From Arboricoccus pini (GTDB lineage: Bacteria; Pseudomonadota; Alphaproteobacteria; Geminicoccales; Geminicoccaceae), in contig NZ_FYEH01000004.1 in NCBI RefSeq assembly GCF_900187945.1, forward strand, positions 186,001-250,000: 64,000 bases of DNA. Direction: 5' to 3'. Position 1 is the first letter of the stretch, and each line of letters begins with the position of its first letter. Positions 44,901 to 52,772 of the stretch are shown here, in pieces. The position numbers and the translations under genes were made by a program. The notes under the pieces were generated by a model. That model was not told the DNA's origin and searched no databases. It saw only the letters and a list, made by a program, of their open reading frames with translations.

Positions 44901-46469
44901 ATACTTCGATGAGAGAACCGCCAGCGGCGTGTCGTCTCCCATCGAGCCCAGGGGCTCCTTACCTTCCATCACCATGGGATGGAGGATGAGCTCCAAGTCC
45001 TCGACCGTCAGCCCATACAGCCTCTGGCGGCGCTTGAGTTCGCCCCGTTCCATCTGCGAGATGGTCGGCGTCCGGTCGGCCGAGAGATCGCTCAGACGCG
45101 TGATGTTCTCGATCCATTTGGAGTATGGCTTGAGCCCCGCCAGATAGTCTTTCAGCTCGTGGTCGCTGTAGAACTTGCCCTCGTGCAGGTCGACGGCGAT
45201 CGACTCGCCAGGTCCGACCCGGCCCTTTTCCGCAATCTCGCTTTCATCCAGGGGGACCATGCCGGTCTCGGAACCGACGACCAGCAGACCGTCCGTGGTA
45301 CGAGAATAGCGCAAGGGCCGCAGACCATTACGATCCAGGCCGGCGACAACCCAGCGCGAATCCGCGGCACATAGCGCTGCTGGTCCGTCCCACGGTTCCA
45401 TGACGCAATTGCAGTAGTTGAATAGGTCCCGATGAGCATCGGGCATGGCGATCTTGTTCGACCATGCGGGCGGAACCAGCAGGGTCTTGACCAGCGGCAG
45501 CTTCCGCCCGGCCTGGATCAGAACCTCGACGACCGCATCCAGGGCCGAGCTGTCCGAACTGCCCGGCCGGATGACCGGCTTCACGTCCTCGTTATGCTCG
45601 CCGAAGGCCTCGGCGAACATGCGTGTCTCGTGGCTCGTCATCCAATTGACGTTGCCCCTGAGCGTGTTGATCTCGCCATTGTGGGCGAGCACGCGGAAAG
45701 GCTGGGCCAAGCGCCAGGAAGGCAGGGTGTTGGTGGAGTAGCGCTGATGGAACACGGCAAAGGACGAGACGAAACGCTCGTCCAGGAGGTCAGGATAGAA
45801 TGCCGAGAGCGACTCCGCGAGGAACAGTCCCTTATAGATGACTGAGCGGCACGAGAGCGAGCAGATGTAGAATTCGGTGATGTTCTCGGCAAGCGCCAGA
45901 TGCTCGACACGGCGGCGAATGATGTAGAGATCGCGCTCGAACGCTTCCTCGTCTTTGCCGGCGGGGTTGCCGATCAGGATCTGCTCGATTTCCGGCCGCG
46001 TCGCCTGGGCCTTTTCGCCAAGGACGCTCGTGTCGACGGGAACCTGGCGCCAGCCGCGGATCGAATAGCCAAAATGCAGCAGCTCGCTCTCCACGAGCGC
46101 CCGGCAGGTCTCCTGCTGAGAGAAACTGTTGCGAGGAAGGAACACCATCCCAACGGCGATCCGGTCGCCAGCACCAAGCGGGCCCTTGATCTGGTCACGG
46201 AAAAAATCCTGCGCGATCTGGATATGGATGCCCGCCCCGTCGCCCGTCTTACCGTCGGCGTCCACGGCACCCCTGTGCCAGACCGCCTTGAGGGCTTGAA
46301 TGCCCTTTAAGACGACCTCGCGCCTGGGCTTGCCATCAATCGCCACCACGCAGCCGACACCGCAGGCATCGCGCTCCAGCTCCAGGTCATCCATCCCAGT
46401 GGCGTGGAGATGTGCCAGGTTGCGGCCGTAGGCTTCGACGAATTCCCGACCACTCTCGCTCTTCGTCAT
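41931..46469 (-). CDS. gltB: Glutamate synthase (NADPH) large subunit
   Basis: GltB makes glutamate from glutamine and 2-oxoglutarate. The 1512-residue precursor should be trimmed before the catalytic Cys36 (ERDACGVGC), the N-terminal nucleophile of the class II amidase. A central domain follows, then the FMN synthase domain with GGKGGEGGE-like DSGEGGEGKERF, VAQGAKPGEGGQLPG and the 3Fe-4S cysteines in MVRQCHSNTCPVGVC. It ends in a beta-helix GXGXG domain. ATG 46469 is chosen over 46475 because GAGGAG then lies at correct spacing. It follows gltD by 10 bp. Confidence 0.97.
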   Translation of the reverse strand: MTKSESGREFVEAYGRNLAHLHATGMDDLELERDACGVGCVVAIDGKPRREVVLKGIQALKAVWHRGAVDADGKTGDGAGIHIQIAQDFFRDQIKGPLGAGDRIAVGMVFLPRNSFSQQETCRALVESELLHFGYSIRGWRQVPVDTSVLGEKAQATRPEIEQILIGNPAGKDEEAFERDLYIIRRRVEHLALAENITEFYICSLSCRSVIYKGLFLAESLSAFYPDLLDERFVSSFAVFHQRYSTNTLPSWRLAQPFRVLAHNGEINTLRGNVNWMTSHETRMFAEAFGEHNEDVKPVIRPGSSDSSALDAVVEVLIQAGRKLPLVKTLLVPPAWSNKIAMPDAHRDLFNYCNCVMEPWDGPAALCAADSRWVVAGLDRNGLRPLRYSRTTDGLLVVGSETGMVPLDESEIAEKGRVGPGESIAVDLHEGKFYSDHELKDYLAGLKPYSKWIENITRLSDLSADRTPTISQMERGELKRRQRLYGLTVEDLELILHPMVMEGKEPLGSMGDDTPLAVLSSKYRGLHHFFRQQFSQVTNPPIDPLREWRVMSIKTRIGNLGNIASEDPSQTRILELESPVLTSTEMTALVEYFGDDIRTIDCTFQASDNASLGEALERIRQEAEEAVRAGCRDLVLSDEAVSGARAPMPMILAASAVHSHLVRRGLRSFSSITVRSGECLDVHYAAVLIGVGTTALNPYLAEAAIADRHKRGLFPGFTLEECLQRFVEAFNAGLLKIMSKMGISILSSYRGGCNFEAVGLSRSLCREYFPGLTTRISGIGLTGIRNMMLANHKVAFGEVEPPLAIGGFYRYRRGGEVHAYEARLIHQLQEAVAGDSYQAYKRYAELVYAQEPISIRDLLDFRRERAPVPLDEVESITEIRKRFVTPGMSLGALSPEAHETLTIAMNRIGAKADSGEGGEGKERFTPRPNGDNANSPIKQVASGRFGVTAEYLNAAREIEIKVAQGAKPGEGGQLPGFKVTVEIARLRHATKGVTLISPPPHHDIYSIEDLAQLIYDLKQINPDARVCVKLVSESGIGTIAAGVAKAKADTILISGHVGGTGASPQTSIKFAGTSWELGLTEANQVLTLNRLRHRVVLRTDGGLKTGRDIVIAALLGAEEYGIGTLSLVAMGCIMVRQCHSNTCPVGVCTQRDDLRQKFTGNAEKVVNLMSFIAEETREVLASLGLRSIEEAVGRTDLLKQVSRGREDLDDLDLNPILTQVDPGPHTRFCSIAKRNEVPDTLDAQMVKDARPMLEEGEKMQLQYNVRNVHRAVGTRLSAHITRRYGMDKLVPGHITVRLRGSAGQSLGAWAVQGLKLEVFGDANDYVGKGLSGGTIVVRPLVRSPLVASDNVIIGNTCLYGATAGKLFAAGRAGERFAVRNSGAVTVVEGCGDNGCEYMTGGIAVILGQVGDNFGAGMSGGQAFVYDSQGNFGRLVNTDMVVYHRLEVPHYIEILKKVIAEHAEASGSARASKLLHDWDLELPKFWHVVPRELLDKMPVPVTPGASEADQLRA

Positions 46470-46479
46470 CGTCATCTCC

Positions 46480-47937
46480 TCAGGAAGCAAGAGCCATCGG
46501 CACATCATCGACCGCTTCAACGCGGCCCTCGAGATAACGATGGATCGCCGCGGCTGCGTCACGACCATCCCGCACGCCCCACACCACCAGCGAGGCGCCG
46601 CGGACGATATCGCCGCCGGCAAATACCCCGGGCAGGCTCGTCATCATGGTGGTCCAATCGATCGTCAGGGTGCCCCAGCGCGTGACTTTGAGCGCATCCT
46701 CGCCGAACATTGCCGGAAGATCCTCGGGATCGAAGCCCAGCGCCTTGATGACGAGGTCGGCCGCATGACGTTCGTTCGAACCAGGCACAACCTCCGGCAT
46801 CTGCCGTCCCGTGGAATCGGGCGCGCCCAGGCGCATGCGGTGCGCGCGCACGGCCTCGACCCGGCCTTCGCCTAGAAAAGCTTCTGGTGCGGAGAGCCAG
46901 ACGAACTCGACGCCTTCCTCCTCGGCGTTCTTCACCTCCCGCATCGAGCCCGGCATATTGGCTTTGTCGCGCCTGTAAAGGCACTTAACGGACTTGGCTC
47001 CCTGGCGGATCGAGGTCCGCACGCAATCCATGGCCGTGTCGCCACCGCCGATGACGACGACATGCTTGCCCGCCGCGTTCAGCGTGCCATCCACGAAGGA
47101 TGGGACGTCGTCGCCCATACCCATGCGATTGGATGCCGTCAGGAAATCGAGCGCCGCGACGACGCCCTTGAGGGCAGCCCCCGGCACCTGGATATCTCGG
47201 GCGCGGTAAACGCCCGTGGCAATGAAGACAGCGTCATACCGTTGGCGTAGTTCGGCAAAGCTCGGGCCGTTCTCCCCGATGCCGGCATTCAAATGAAAAC
47301 GGATGCCCGATTGTCTGAAGTACTCGTTCCGCCGCTCGACGATGTCCTTCTCGAGCTTGAAGCCCGGGATGCCATACATCAAAAGGCCGCCCGCGCGATC
47401 GTAACGATCATAGACGTCCACTGCGTAGCCAAGCTTGCGCAGTTGTTCCGCAGCCGCCAGTCCAGCAGGCCCCGCACCGATCACCGCCACAGACGCACTA
47501 CGCTCCCGGACTGGCTTCACGGGCTTGACCCAGCCGCGCTCAAACGCAGTATCCGTGATGTATTTCTCGACCGATCCGATCGTAACCGTGCCGTGCCCGG
47601 CCTGCTCGATGACACAGTTCCCTTCGCACAGCCTGTCCTGGGGACAGATGCGGCCACAGATCTCGGGCAGGTTATTCGTTGCCGAACTCAACTCGTAGGC
47701 TTCTTCAAGCCGGTCTTCGGCCGTCAGCTTGAGCCAGTCGGGAATGTTGTTGTGGACGGGGCAGTGCACTTGGCAGAATGGCACACCGCATTGCTCGCAC
47801 CGGGATGCCTGCTGTCCCGCCCGCTCGGACGAGAACTGCCCGTAAATCTCTTTGAAATCGTCCCTGCGTTCGGCCACGGTTCGCTTGTCGGGCATTCGTT
47901 GCTCGATAGAGACGAATTGCATCATCTTCGACGCCAT
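46480..47937 (-). CDS. gltD: Glutamate synthase (NADPH) small subunit
   Basis: GltD oxidises NADPH and passes electrons to GltB through 4Fe-4S clusters. The 485-residue protein has two cysteine clusters: C47-x2-C50-x4-C55-x3-C59 and C94-x3-C98-x5-C104-x3-C108. FAD (VIGAGPAGLAAAEQL) and NADPH (VIGGGDTAMDCV) sites follow, with a C-terminal FAGGDIVRGA FAD contact. ATG 47937 has GGAGGG 4 nt upstream. It is upstream of gltB in one operon; 206 bp before it hold the promoter. Confidence 0.97.
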   Translation of the reverse strand: MASKMMQFVSIEQRMPDKRTVAERRDDFKEIYGQFSSERAGQQASRCEQCGVPFCQVHCPVHNNIPDWLKLTAEDRLEEAYELSSATNNLPEICGRICPQDRLCEGNCVIEQAGHGTVTIGSVEKYITDTAFERGWVKPVKPVRERSASVAVIGAGPAGLAAAEQLRKLGYAVDVYDRYDRAGGLLMYGIPGFKLEKDIVERRNEYFRQSGIRFHLNAGIGENGPSFAELRQRYDAVFIATGVYRARDIQVPGAALKGVVAALDFLTASNRMGMGDDVPSFVDGTLNAAGKHVVVIGGGDTAMDCVRTSIRQGAKSVKCLYRRDKANMPGSMREVKNAEEEGVEFVWLSAPEAFLGEGRVEAVRAHRMRLGAPDSTGRQMPEVVPGSNERHAADLVIKALGFDPEDLPAMFGEDALKVTRWGTLTIDWTTMMTSLPGVFAGGDIVRGASLVVWGVRDGRDAAAAIHRYLEGRVEAVDDVPMALAS

Positions 47938-48143
47938 GAACCCTCCACGCAGACACGTAGCGAGGCCCCTGCTGAACAAGGGCCTTCTTCAGCGCTACAA
48001 ACTGGAAGGTTTATAGAACCCGGCGAAAAGCGACGTCCACCTTCGAATTGCCCGAACGTTCAGCATTGGGACTAAAAAATGAACCGAGGAGAAAAGAAAA
48101 AGGATTCCCGGCGAGTTAGTCGTAATATCGTCCCGTTTTGATA

Positions 48144-49073
48144 CTAGATTGCCGAGTGACGGAAATGCTTGGCTCTTGGCGCTAGATATGCCGGGACGAT
48201 GGCTTCCAGGGGCGTCGGCGCTAGCCCTAGATCGCTCAAGCCAGCCGCACCATCGGCCACGACATTATCCAGGCGCAACAGCAAGAGTTGATCGCGGGTG
48301 AATGGTGGCTCCGGAAGTAACTCGAAGAGGCGCGCCTCGATCTCGGCAATGCTCCAAGGCAGATTGAGGAGCAACCGACGCCTGCCCAAAAGCCTGAGCA
48401 GATATTCGAGAAGCTCCTTGAACGTGTAGATGTTCGGGCCACCCAACTCATAGACTTGGCCGTCGACAGCATGGCCGTCGAGTGCCTTGACGATCGCGTC
48501 GGCAACATCGCCGACATAGACGGGCTGGAAACGCATCGTCCCCCCGCCGATGAGAGGCAGAGCCGGGGCAAACCGCGTCATTCTGGCGAATTTATTAAGA
48601 AACTGGTCCTCAGGTCCAAACAGAATGGACGGGCGGAGGATGACGACCTCGGGACCCGACTGCAACGCACTGGCTTCGCCCTCGGCCTTGGTCCGCGCAT
48701 AGCGCGAACGTGACGCCGCGTCCGCGCCGATCGCTGACATCTGCACGAAGCGCGTGGCCCCGCCGGCACGCGCCGCCGCCCCGATCACACCGGGAAGCCT
48801 TGCCTGGAGGCGTTCGAAATCACCGTGCAGGATGCCGATGAGGTTGACCACAAAATCCGCGCCCTCCACGGCGCGCGCGATCGAAGCCTCGCTCAAGGAG
48901 GTCGGCATCGCGACGATCTGACCGACCTCACCCAACGGACGCAATTGGTAAGTCGTGCCCACATCGCGCGCGGGAACCCGGATCGTAGCCCCGCGCGCGG
49001 CCAAGCGACGGATTAGATGTCGTCCGATGAACCCCGACCCACCAAAAACTGTGACGACCTTACCGCGCATCAC
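48144..49073 (-). CDS. NDUFA9-like NAD(P)-binding SDR protein
   Basis: This is an atypical/extended SDR of 309 residues resembling the NDUFA9 accessory subunit of complex I. It has a Rossmann motif VFGGSGFIGRHLIRRL (~9-24), NLIGI near residue 77, VQMSAIGADA, YARTKAEGE with a Tyr-x3-Lys pair, RPSILFGPED and YVGDVADAI. A role in complex I assembly or quinone synthesis is common for the family but unproven here. It is divergent from the tRNA gene and upstream of gltD on the same strand with 206 bp between. Confidence 0.85.
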   Translation of the reverse strand: MMRGKVVTVFGGSGFIGRHLIRRLAARGATIRVPARDVGTTYQLRPLGEVGQIVAMPTSLSEASIARAVEGADFVVNLIGILHGDFERLQARLPGVIGAAARAGGATRFVQMSAIGADAASRSRYARTKAEGEASALQSGPEVVILRPSILFGPEDQFLNKFARMTRFAPALPLIGGGTMRFQPVYVGDVADAIVKALDGHAVDGQVYELGGPNIYTFKELLEYLLRLLGRRRLLLNLPWSIAEIEARLFELLPEPPFTRDQLLLLRLDNVVADGAAGLSDLGLAPTPLEAIVPAYLAPRAKHFRHSAI

Positions 49074-49171
49074 GCATCTCCCGCGATCATTTCGAACCCC
49101 GCCGTCACGAGACCGCGTGGCGCGGGCTAATCTAGAGCGTTGCGAGCGACAAAGGAACTGGCGACGCCCCG

Positions 49172-49200
49172 TTGACGCCGCGTCGCGAAGACCCTACACA
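49172..49200 (+). promoter_or_regulatory. Sigma-70-type promoter of tRNA-Leu
   Basis: TTGACG (49172-49177), a 17-bp spacer and TACACA (49195-49200) lie immediately upstream of the tRNA, placing transcription start about 8-10 bp before its first base. Confidence 0.6.
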
Positions 49201-49213
49201 CCGGACGCCGTTG

Positions 49214-49300
49214 GCCCAGGTGGCGGAATTGGTAGACGCACCAGCTTCAGGTGCTGGCGCTCGCAAGGGCGTGGAGGTTCGAGTCCTCTCCTGGGCACCA
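49214..49300 (+). tRNA. tRNA-Leu (CAG)
   Basis: This is a class II tRNA of 87 nt with acceptor arms GCCCAGG (49214-49220) and CCTGGGC (49290-49296). The anticodon stem CCAGC/GCTGG flanks the loop TTCAGGT with anticodon CAG at 49248-49250, reading CUG. A long variable arm (CGCTC-GCAA-GGGCG) typical of tRNA-Leu is present, as is the T-arm loop TTCGAGT. The CCA end is encoded (49298-49300). Confidence 0.97.
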
Positions 49301-49382
49301 ATACTGACGGCGAGGTCTGATTTCCCTCCATGCTGCTACCTGGCTGGAGGCCGACCTTAAAAGCCATCATGCGGGACGAAGA

Positions 49383-50000
49383 ATGGTCTACAGGCTGCAT
49401 GAAGGCGACATCCCCGGCGATCTGTCGCTGGGCCAGGTCATCGCCGTCGACACCGAGACGATGGGCCTATCCACCAGCCGGGACCGACTTTGCCTCGTCC
49501 AATTGAGCGACGGCAACGGCCAAGCCCACTTGGTCCGCTTCCCGGCCGGCGGGGGCTACGAAGCACCGAACCTCAAGGCACTGCTGGCGGACCCGGGACG
49601 GCTAAAGCTTTTTCATTTTGCCCGCTTTGACCTTGCCGCCATCAAAGCTTATCTCGGCATCGACGCTGCGCCCGTCTATTGCACCAAGATCGCTTCGCGC
49701 CTCGTTCGGACCTATACCGACCGACACGGACTGAAGGAACTTTGCCGCGAGCTCCTGGGTGTCGACGTGTCCAAACAAGAACAAAGCTCTGACTGGGGCT
49801 CCGCGGATCTCTCCGACTCGCAACTCCGGTATGCCGCTGCAGATGTCCTCTATCTTCATCGCCTGCGCGAGCGCCTCGATATAATGTTGGCGCGTGAAGG
49901 CCGCGCTGATTTGGCGCAGCGCTGCTTCGAATTCCTTCCCACGCGAGCTGCCCTCGACCTTTCAGGTTGGGCGGAAACAGACATTTTCGCCCATTCGTAG
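49383..50000 (+). CDS. Short ribonuclease D-like 3'-5' exonuclease
   Basis: This DEDDy exonuclease of 205 residues has VDTETMGL (Asp23, Glu25), HFARFDLAAI, and YAAADVLYLHRL with the final Asp. Full RNase D has an HRDC domain of ~150 residues after this; here only the nuclease domain exists, as in many alphaproteobacteria. It probably trims tRNA or other small RNA 3' ends. It lies 82 bp after the tRNA-Leu gene. Confidence 0.88.
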   Translation: MVYRLHEGDIPGDLSLGQVIAVDTETMGLSTSRDRLCLVQLSDGNGQAHLVRFPAGGGYEAPNLKALLADPGRLKLFHFARFDLAAIKAYLGIDAAPVYCTKIASRLVRTYTDRHGLKELCRELLGVDVSKQEQSSDWGSADLSDSQLRYAAADVLYLHRLRERLDIMLAREGRADLAQRCFEFLPTRAALDLSGWAETDIFAHS

Positions 50001-50072
50001 AAATTTCGCGCCGGCGCGATGCTTCTACGCACAGCGGCCGACCGCAAATTACGTGCCAATCCCAAGCGTCGA

Positions 50073-50101
50073 TTGACGATTGTACGGTCCCCACTCATAC
50101 T
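50073..50101 (+). promoter_or_regulatory. Sigma-70-type promoter of the kdsD operon
   Basis: TTGACG (50073-50078), a 17-bp spacer and CATACT (50096-50101) lie about 90 bp upstream of kdsD in the 189-bp gap after the RNase D gene. This would drive kdsD and probably the LPS-transport and rpoN genes. Confidence 0.5.
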
Positions 50102-50189
50102 CTTGCTATCGGACGCGCAGAGGGGCGCGGGCTGCCCTTGCAATGGTCGCTAAGAGGGGCCAGCACGCAGAGGAAATCAGGGATCGAGG

Positions 50190-51218
50190 ATGACGGCTGA
50201 TCGGATCGCCGATCTGCAGAGCGCGCACGCGAAGCAGACGCAGCGGGAGCTGGACTGGCTCGAAAGCGGACAACGCGTTATCGAAGCGGAAGCCCAGGCG
50301 TTGCTCCTAATGGGCCGCTCGCTTGGGCGCGACTTCACGGCTGCCGTCGACCTTCTCCAGGGCATCAAGGGGCGCGTGGTTGTCACCGGCATGGGCAAAA
50401 GTGGCCATGTCGGCCGGAAGATCGCGGCGACGCTTGCATCGACGGGCACGCCCGCCATGTTCGTTCACCCCGCCGAGGCCAGTCATGGCGATCTCGGCAT
50501 GATCACGAATGCTGATGCAATTCTGGCACTCTCTAATTCTGGCGAAACAGCTGAACTCCGCAATTTGCTGCTTTACGCCAAACGTTTCGAGATACCGTTG
50601 GTTGCGATCGTCGGACGGCGTCAGAGCACGCTAGCTGAGGCGGCGTGGGTGACCTTGCCGCTACCACAGGTCAATGAAGCCTGCCCGCTGGGACTGGCTC
50701 CGACGACCTCGACCACGGCGACGCTTGCCCTCGGCGACGCTCTGGCGGTCGCGCTCCTGGAGAATCGCGGGTTCACAGCGCGCGACTTCGCGATCTTTCA
50801 CCCTGGGGGTAAGCTTGGAAGCCAACTCGTCCGTGTGGAGGAGTTGATGCATCGCGGCGACGAAGTTCCGTTGGTAAGCCCCGACACGCTCATGCGCGAA
50901 GCGTTCTTCGTCATGACGGATAAGCGCATGGGTTGCGTCGGCGTGAGCGATGACGAGGGACGCCTTGTCGGAATCGTCACCGATGGCGATGTCCGGCGGC
51001 AGATGTCGAACGACATCCTGGATCAGCAGGTCGGCGCCTTGATGACCCGTGCGCCTGCTACTATCGATGCTCGGGCGCTTGCCGTCGAGGCGATGGCGAT
51101 GATGAACAACGGCCCTCGCCCCAAGACCGTGCTTTTTGTGACCGACGGCAGGACAAAGAGCGACAGACCGGTCGGCATACTCCATCTCCACGACTGTTTG
51201 CGGGCAGGCATAGCTTAA
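50190..51218 (+). CDS. kdsD: D-arabinose 5-phosphate isomerase (KpsF/KdsD)
   Basis: KdsD makes arabinose 5-phosphate from ribulose 5-phosphate, the first step to Kdo for LPS. The 342-residue protein has an SIS domain (~45-180: VVTGMGKSGHVGRKIAATLAS with the catalytic Lys, HPAEASHGDLG, LSNSGET) and two CBS domains (~215-340: TLMREAFFVMTDKRMG, VGIVTDGDVRR). It sits directly upstream of lptA. The usual lptC gene is missing between them. Confidence 0.94.
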   Translation: MTADRIADLQSAHAKQTQRELDWLESGQRVIEAEAQALLLMGRSLGRDFTAAVDLLQGIKGRVVVTGMGKSGHVGRKIAATLASTGTPAMFVHPAEASHGDLGMITNADAILALSNSGETAELRNLLLYAKRFEIPLVAIVGRRQSTLAEAAWVTLPLPQVNEACPLGLAPTTSTTATLALGDALAVALLENRGFTARDFAIFHPGGKLGSQLVRVEELMHRGDEVPLVSPDTLMREAFFVMTDKRMGCVGVSDDEGRLVGIVTDGDVRRQMSNDILDQQVGALMTRAPATIDARALAVEAMAMMNNGPRPKTVLFVTDGRTKSDRPVGILHLHDCLRAGIA

Positions 51219-51304
51219 GCATGAAAAGAGCCCTTTTCTCGCCACCTTGGCTGCCGATGCGAATTTCATGTGTAGAAGCAATTCCAACAAAGAAGGCGAG
51301 ATCG

Positions 51305-51937
51305 ATGCACTGGTCGAACAACGTTGCGAAGTTGACCTGCGGCACCGCTTTCATCGCCGTTGCAAGCTTGGGACTTGCCCCACTGGCGAAGGCGCAACTC
51401 GCCCAAGGCACGCAGTCGAAGGCGCCGATTGAGATCACCTCGGACCAGTTGACGGTCGATCAGGACAAGCAGATCGCGACCTTCACCGGCAACGTCGATG
51501 GCGTTCAGGGCGATGCCACGTTGAAAGCGGATGTCATGCGCGTCTATTACGTGCAGCAATCCGCTAACGGACAGGGCACCCAAGACAAGACCAACAATGG
51601 TGCTGCCACTTCCGGTTCGGCATCGGGGAATCAGAACATTCGCCGGATCGAAGCCGATGGTAATGTCATCATCTCTCAACCCGACCAGAACGCGACCGGC
51701 GACCACGGTGTCTACGAGGTACCGGAAGCCAAGGTCACGCTTATCGGCAACGTGGTGATTACCAATAAAGGCAATGTCGTCCGCGGCGGCAGGGCGGTCA
51801 TGGACATGAATACGAACATCTCGACCGTCTATCCCGCCGAGACCGGCAAGACGCCTACCAGGACCCAGCGCGTTCGCGCTGTCTTCCAGAATGACAGCGC
51901 GAACGGAGCATCCTCCAACAAGCAGGGTAGCCAATGA
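51305..51937 (+). CDS. lptA: LPS transport periplasmic protein LptA
   Basis: LptA is the periplasmic bridge of the LPS transport machine. The 210-residue precursor has a signal peptide (cleavage near AKA|QL, residue 29), then the OstA beta-jellyroll: PIEITSDQLTVDQDKQIATF (read as PIEITSDQL and IATFTGNVDGVQGDATLKAD), RIEADGNVIISQPDQ, ATGDHGVYE and VTLIGNVVI. A Gly/Ser/Asn-rich insertion (~100-120) interrupts it. ATG 51305 is chosen; a longer frame from 51221 gives no signal peptide. It overlaps lptB by 4 nt. Confidence 0.88.
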   Translation: MHWSNNVAKLTCGTAFIAVASLGLAPLAKAQLAQGTQSKAPIEITSDQLTVDQDKQIATFTGNVDGVQGDATLKADVMRVYYVQQSANGQGTQDKTNNGAATSGSASGNQNIRRIEADGNVIISQPDQNATGDHGVYEVPEAKVTLIGNVVITNKGNVVRGGRAVMDMNTNISTVYPAETGKTPTRTQRVRAVFQNDSANGASSNKQGSQ

Positions 51938-52755
51938 CGGCGACCGTCGTGGGCAACGATCAGGCCATCGACCGGCGCTGGCGCGCGTCACCCGGCGCCA
52001 AGGGGGAGCCTGCGGCACCCGGCGGCGTCGATCTCCCCTGCCTGAGGGTGGAGCATGTCAGCAAGCGTTATGGCGGGCGGATTGTCCTGCACGATGTCAG
52101 TGTCATGCTCCAGCGCGGCGAAGCCATCGGGCTTCTGGGTCCCAACGGTGCTGGCAAGACGACGACATTTTATATTGCCATGGGGCTGATCGCCGCTGAT
52201 CGCGGCCGCGTCATGCTCGAAGGCGTCGATGTGACCCGGACCCCGATGCACCGGCGCGCACGCCTCGGGCTAGGCTACCTGCCTCAAGAAGCCTCCATCT
52301 TCCGCGGCATGAGCGTCGGCGACAATGTGCTAGCTGTCCTCGAATTGCACGAGCCGAACAGAACAGCCCGGTTTGACCGGCTGCGCGCGCTCCTCGATGA
52401 ATTCGGGCTTAGCCATCTCATCCACGCACCTGCCCTGTCGCTCTCAGGCGGCGAACGGCGCCGGGTCGAGATTGCCAGGGCACTTGCCTCAAACCCACGC
52501 TACATTCTGCTCGATGAGCCGCTAGCCGGCATCGACCCCATCAACGTCGCCGAAATCCGCGATCTCGTGGCCCACCTCAAGGAGCGTGGCATCGGCGTCC
52601 TGATCACCGACCATAACGTACGCGATACGCTCGAGATCATTGATCGCGCCTACATCCTTCATGACGGCCGCGTGCTGAAGGAAGGCTCACCCTCTGACAT
52701 CGTTGCAGATCCCATGGTTCGCCAAGTGTATCTCGGCGATCGCTTCACGCTTTAG
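51934..52755 (+). CDS. lptB: LPS export ABC transporter ATP-binding protein LptB
   Basis: LptB is the ATPase that drives LPS extraction from the inner membrane with LptF and LptG. In its 273 residues, Walker A GPNGAGKTTT (69-78), Q-loop LPQEASIF, signature LSGGERRRVEIARAL, Walker B ILLDEPLAGID and H-loop TDHNVRDTL are all intact. A non-conserved N-terminal ~35 residues precede the core, so the start could lie later, though ATG 51934 is coupled to the lptA stop (ATGA). rpoN follows after 17 bp. Confidence 0.95.
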   Translation: MTATVVGNDQAIDRRWRASPGAKGEPAAPGGVDLPCLRVEHVSKRYGGRIVLHDVSVMLQRGEAIGLLGPNGAGKTTTFYIAMGLIAADRGRVMLEGVDVTRTPMHRRARLGLGYLPQEASIFRGMSVGDNVLAVLELHEPNRTARFDRLRALLDEFGLSHLIHAPALSLSGGERRRVEIARALASNPRYILLDEPLAGIDPINVAEIRDLVAHLKERGIGVLITDHNVRDTLEIIDRAYILHDGRVLKEGSPSDIVADPMVRQVYLGDRFTL

Positions 52756-52772
52756 AACGAGCATCCCACCCG

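Noticed and set aside
50007-50018. CGCGCCGGCGCG palindrome after the RNase D gene
   Set aside because: Short GC palindrome with no T-run; not a convincing terminator.
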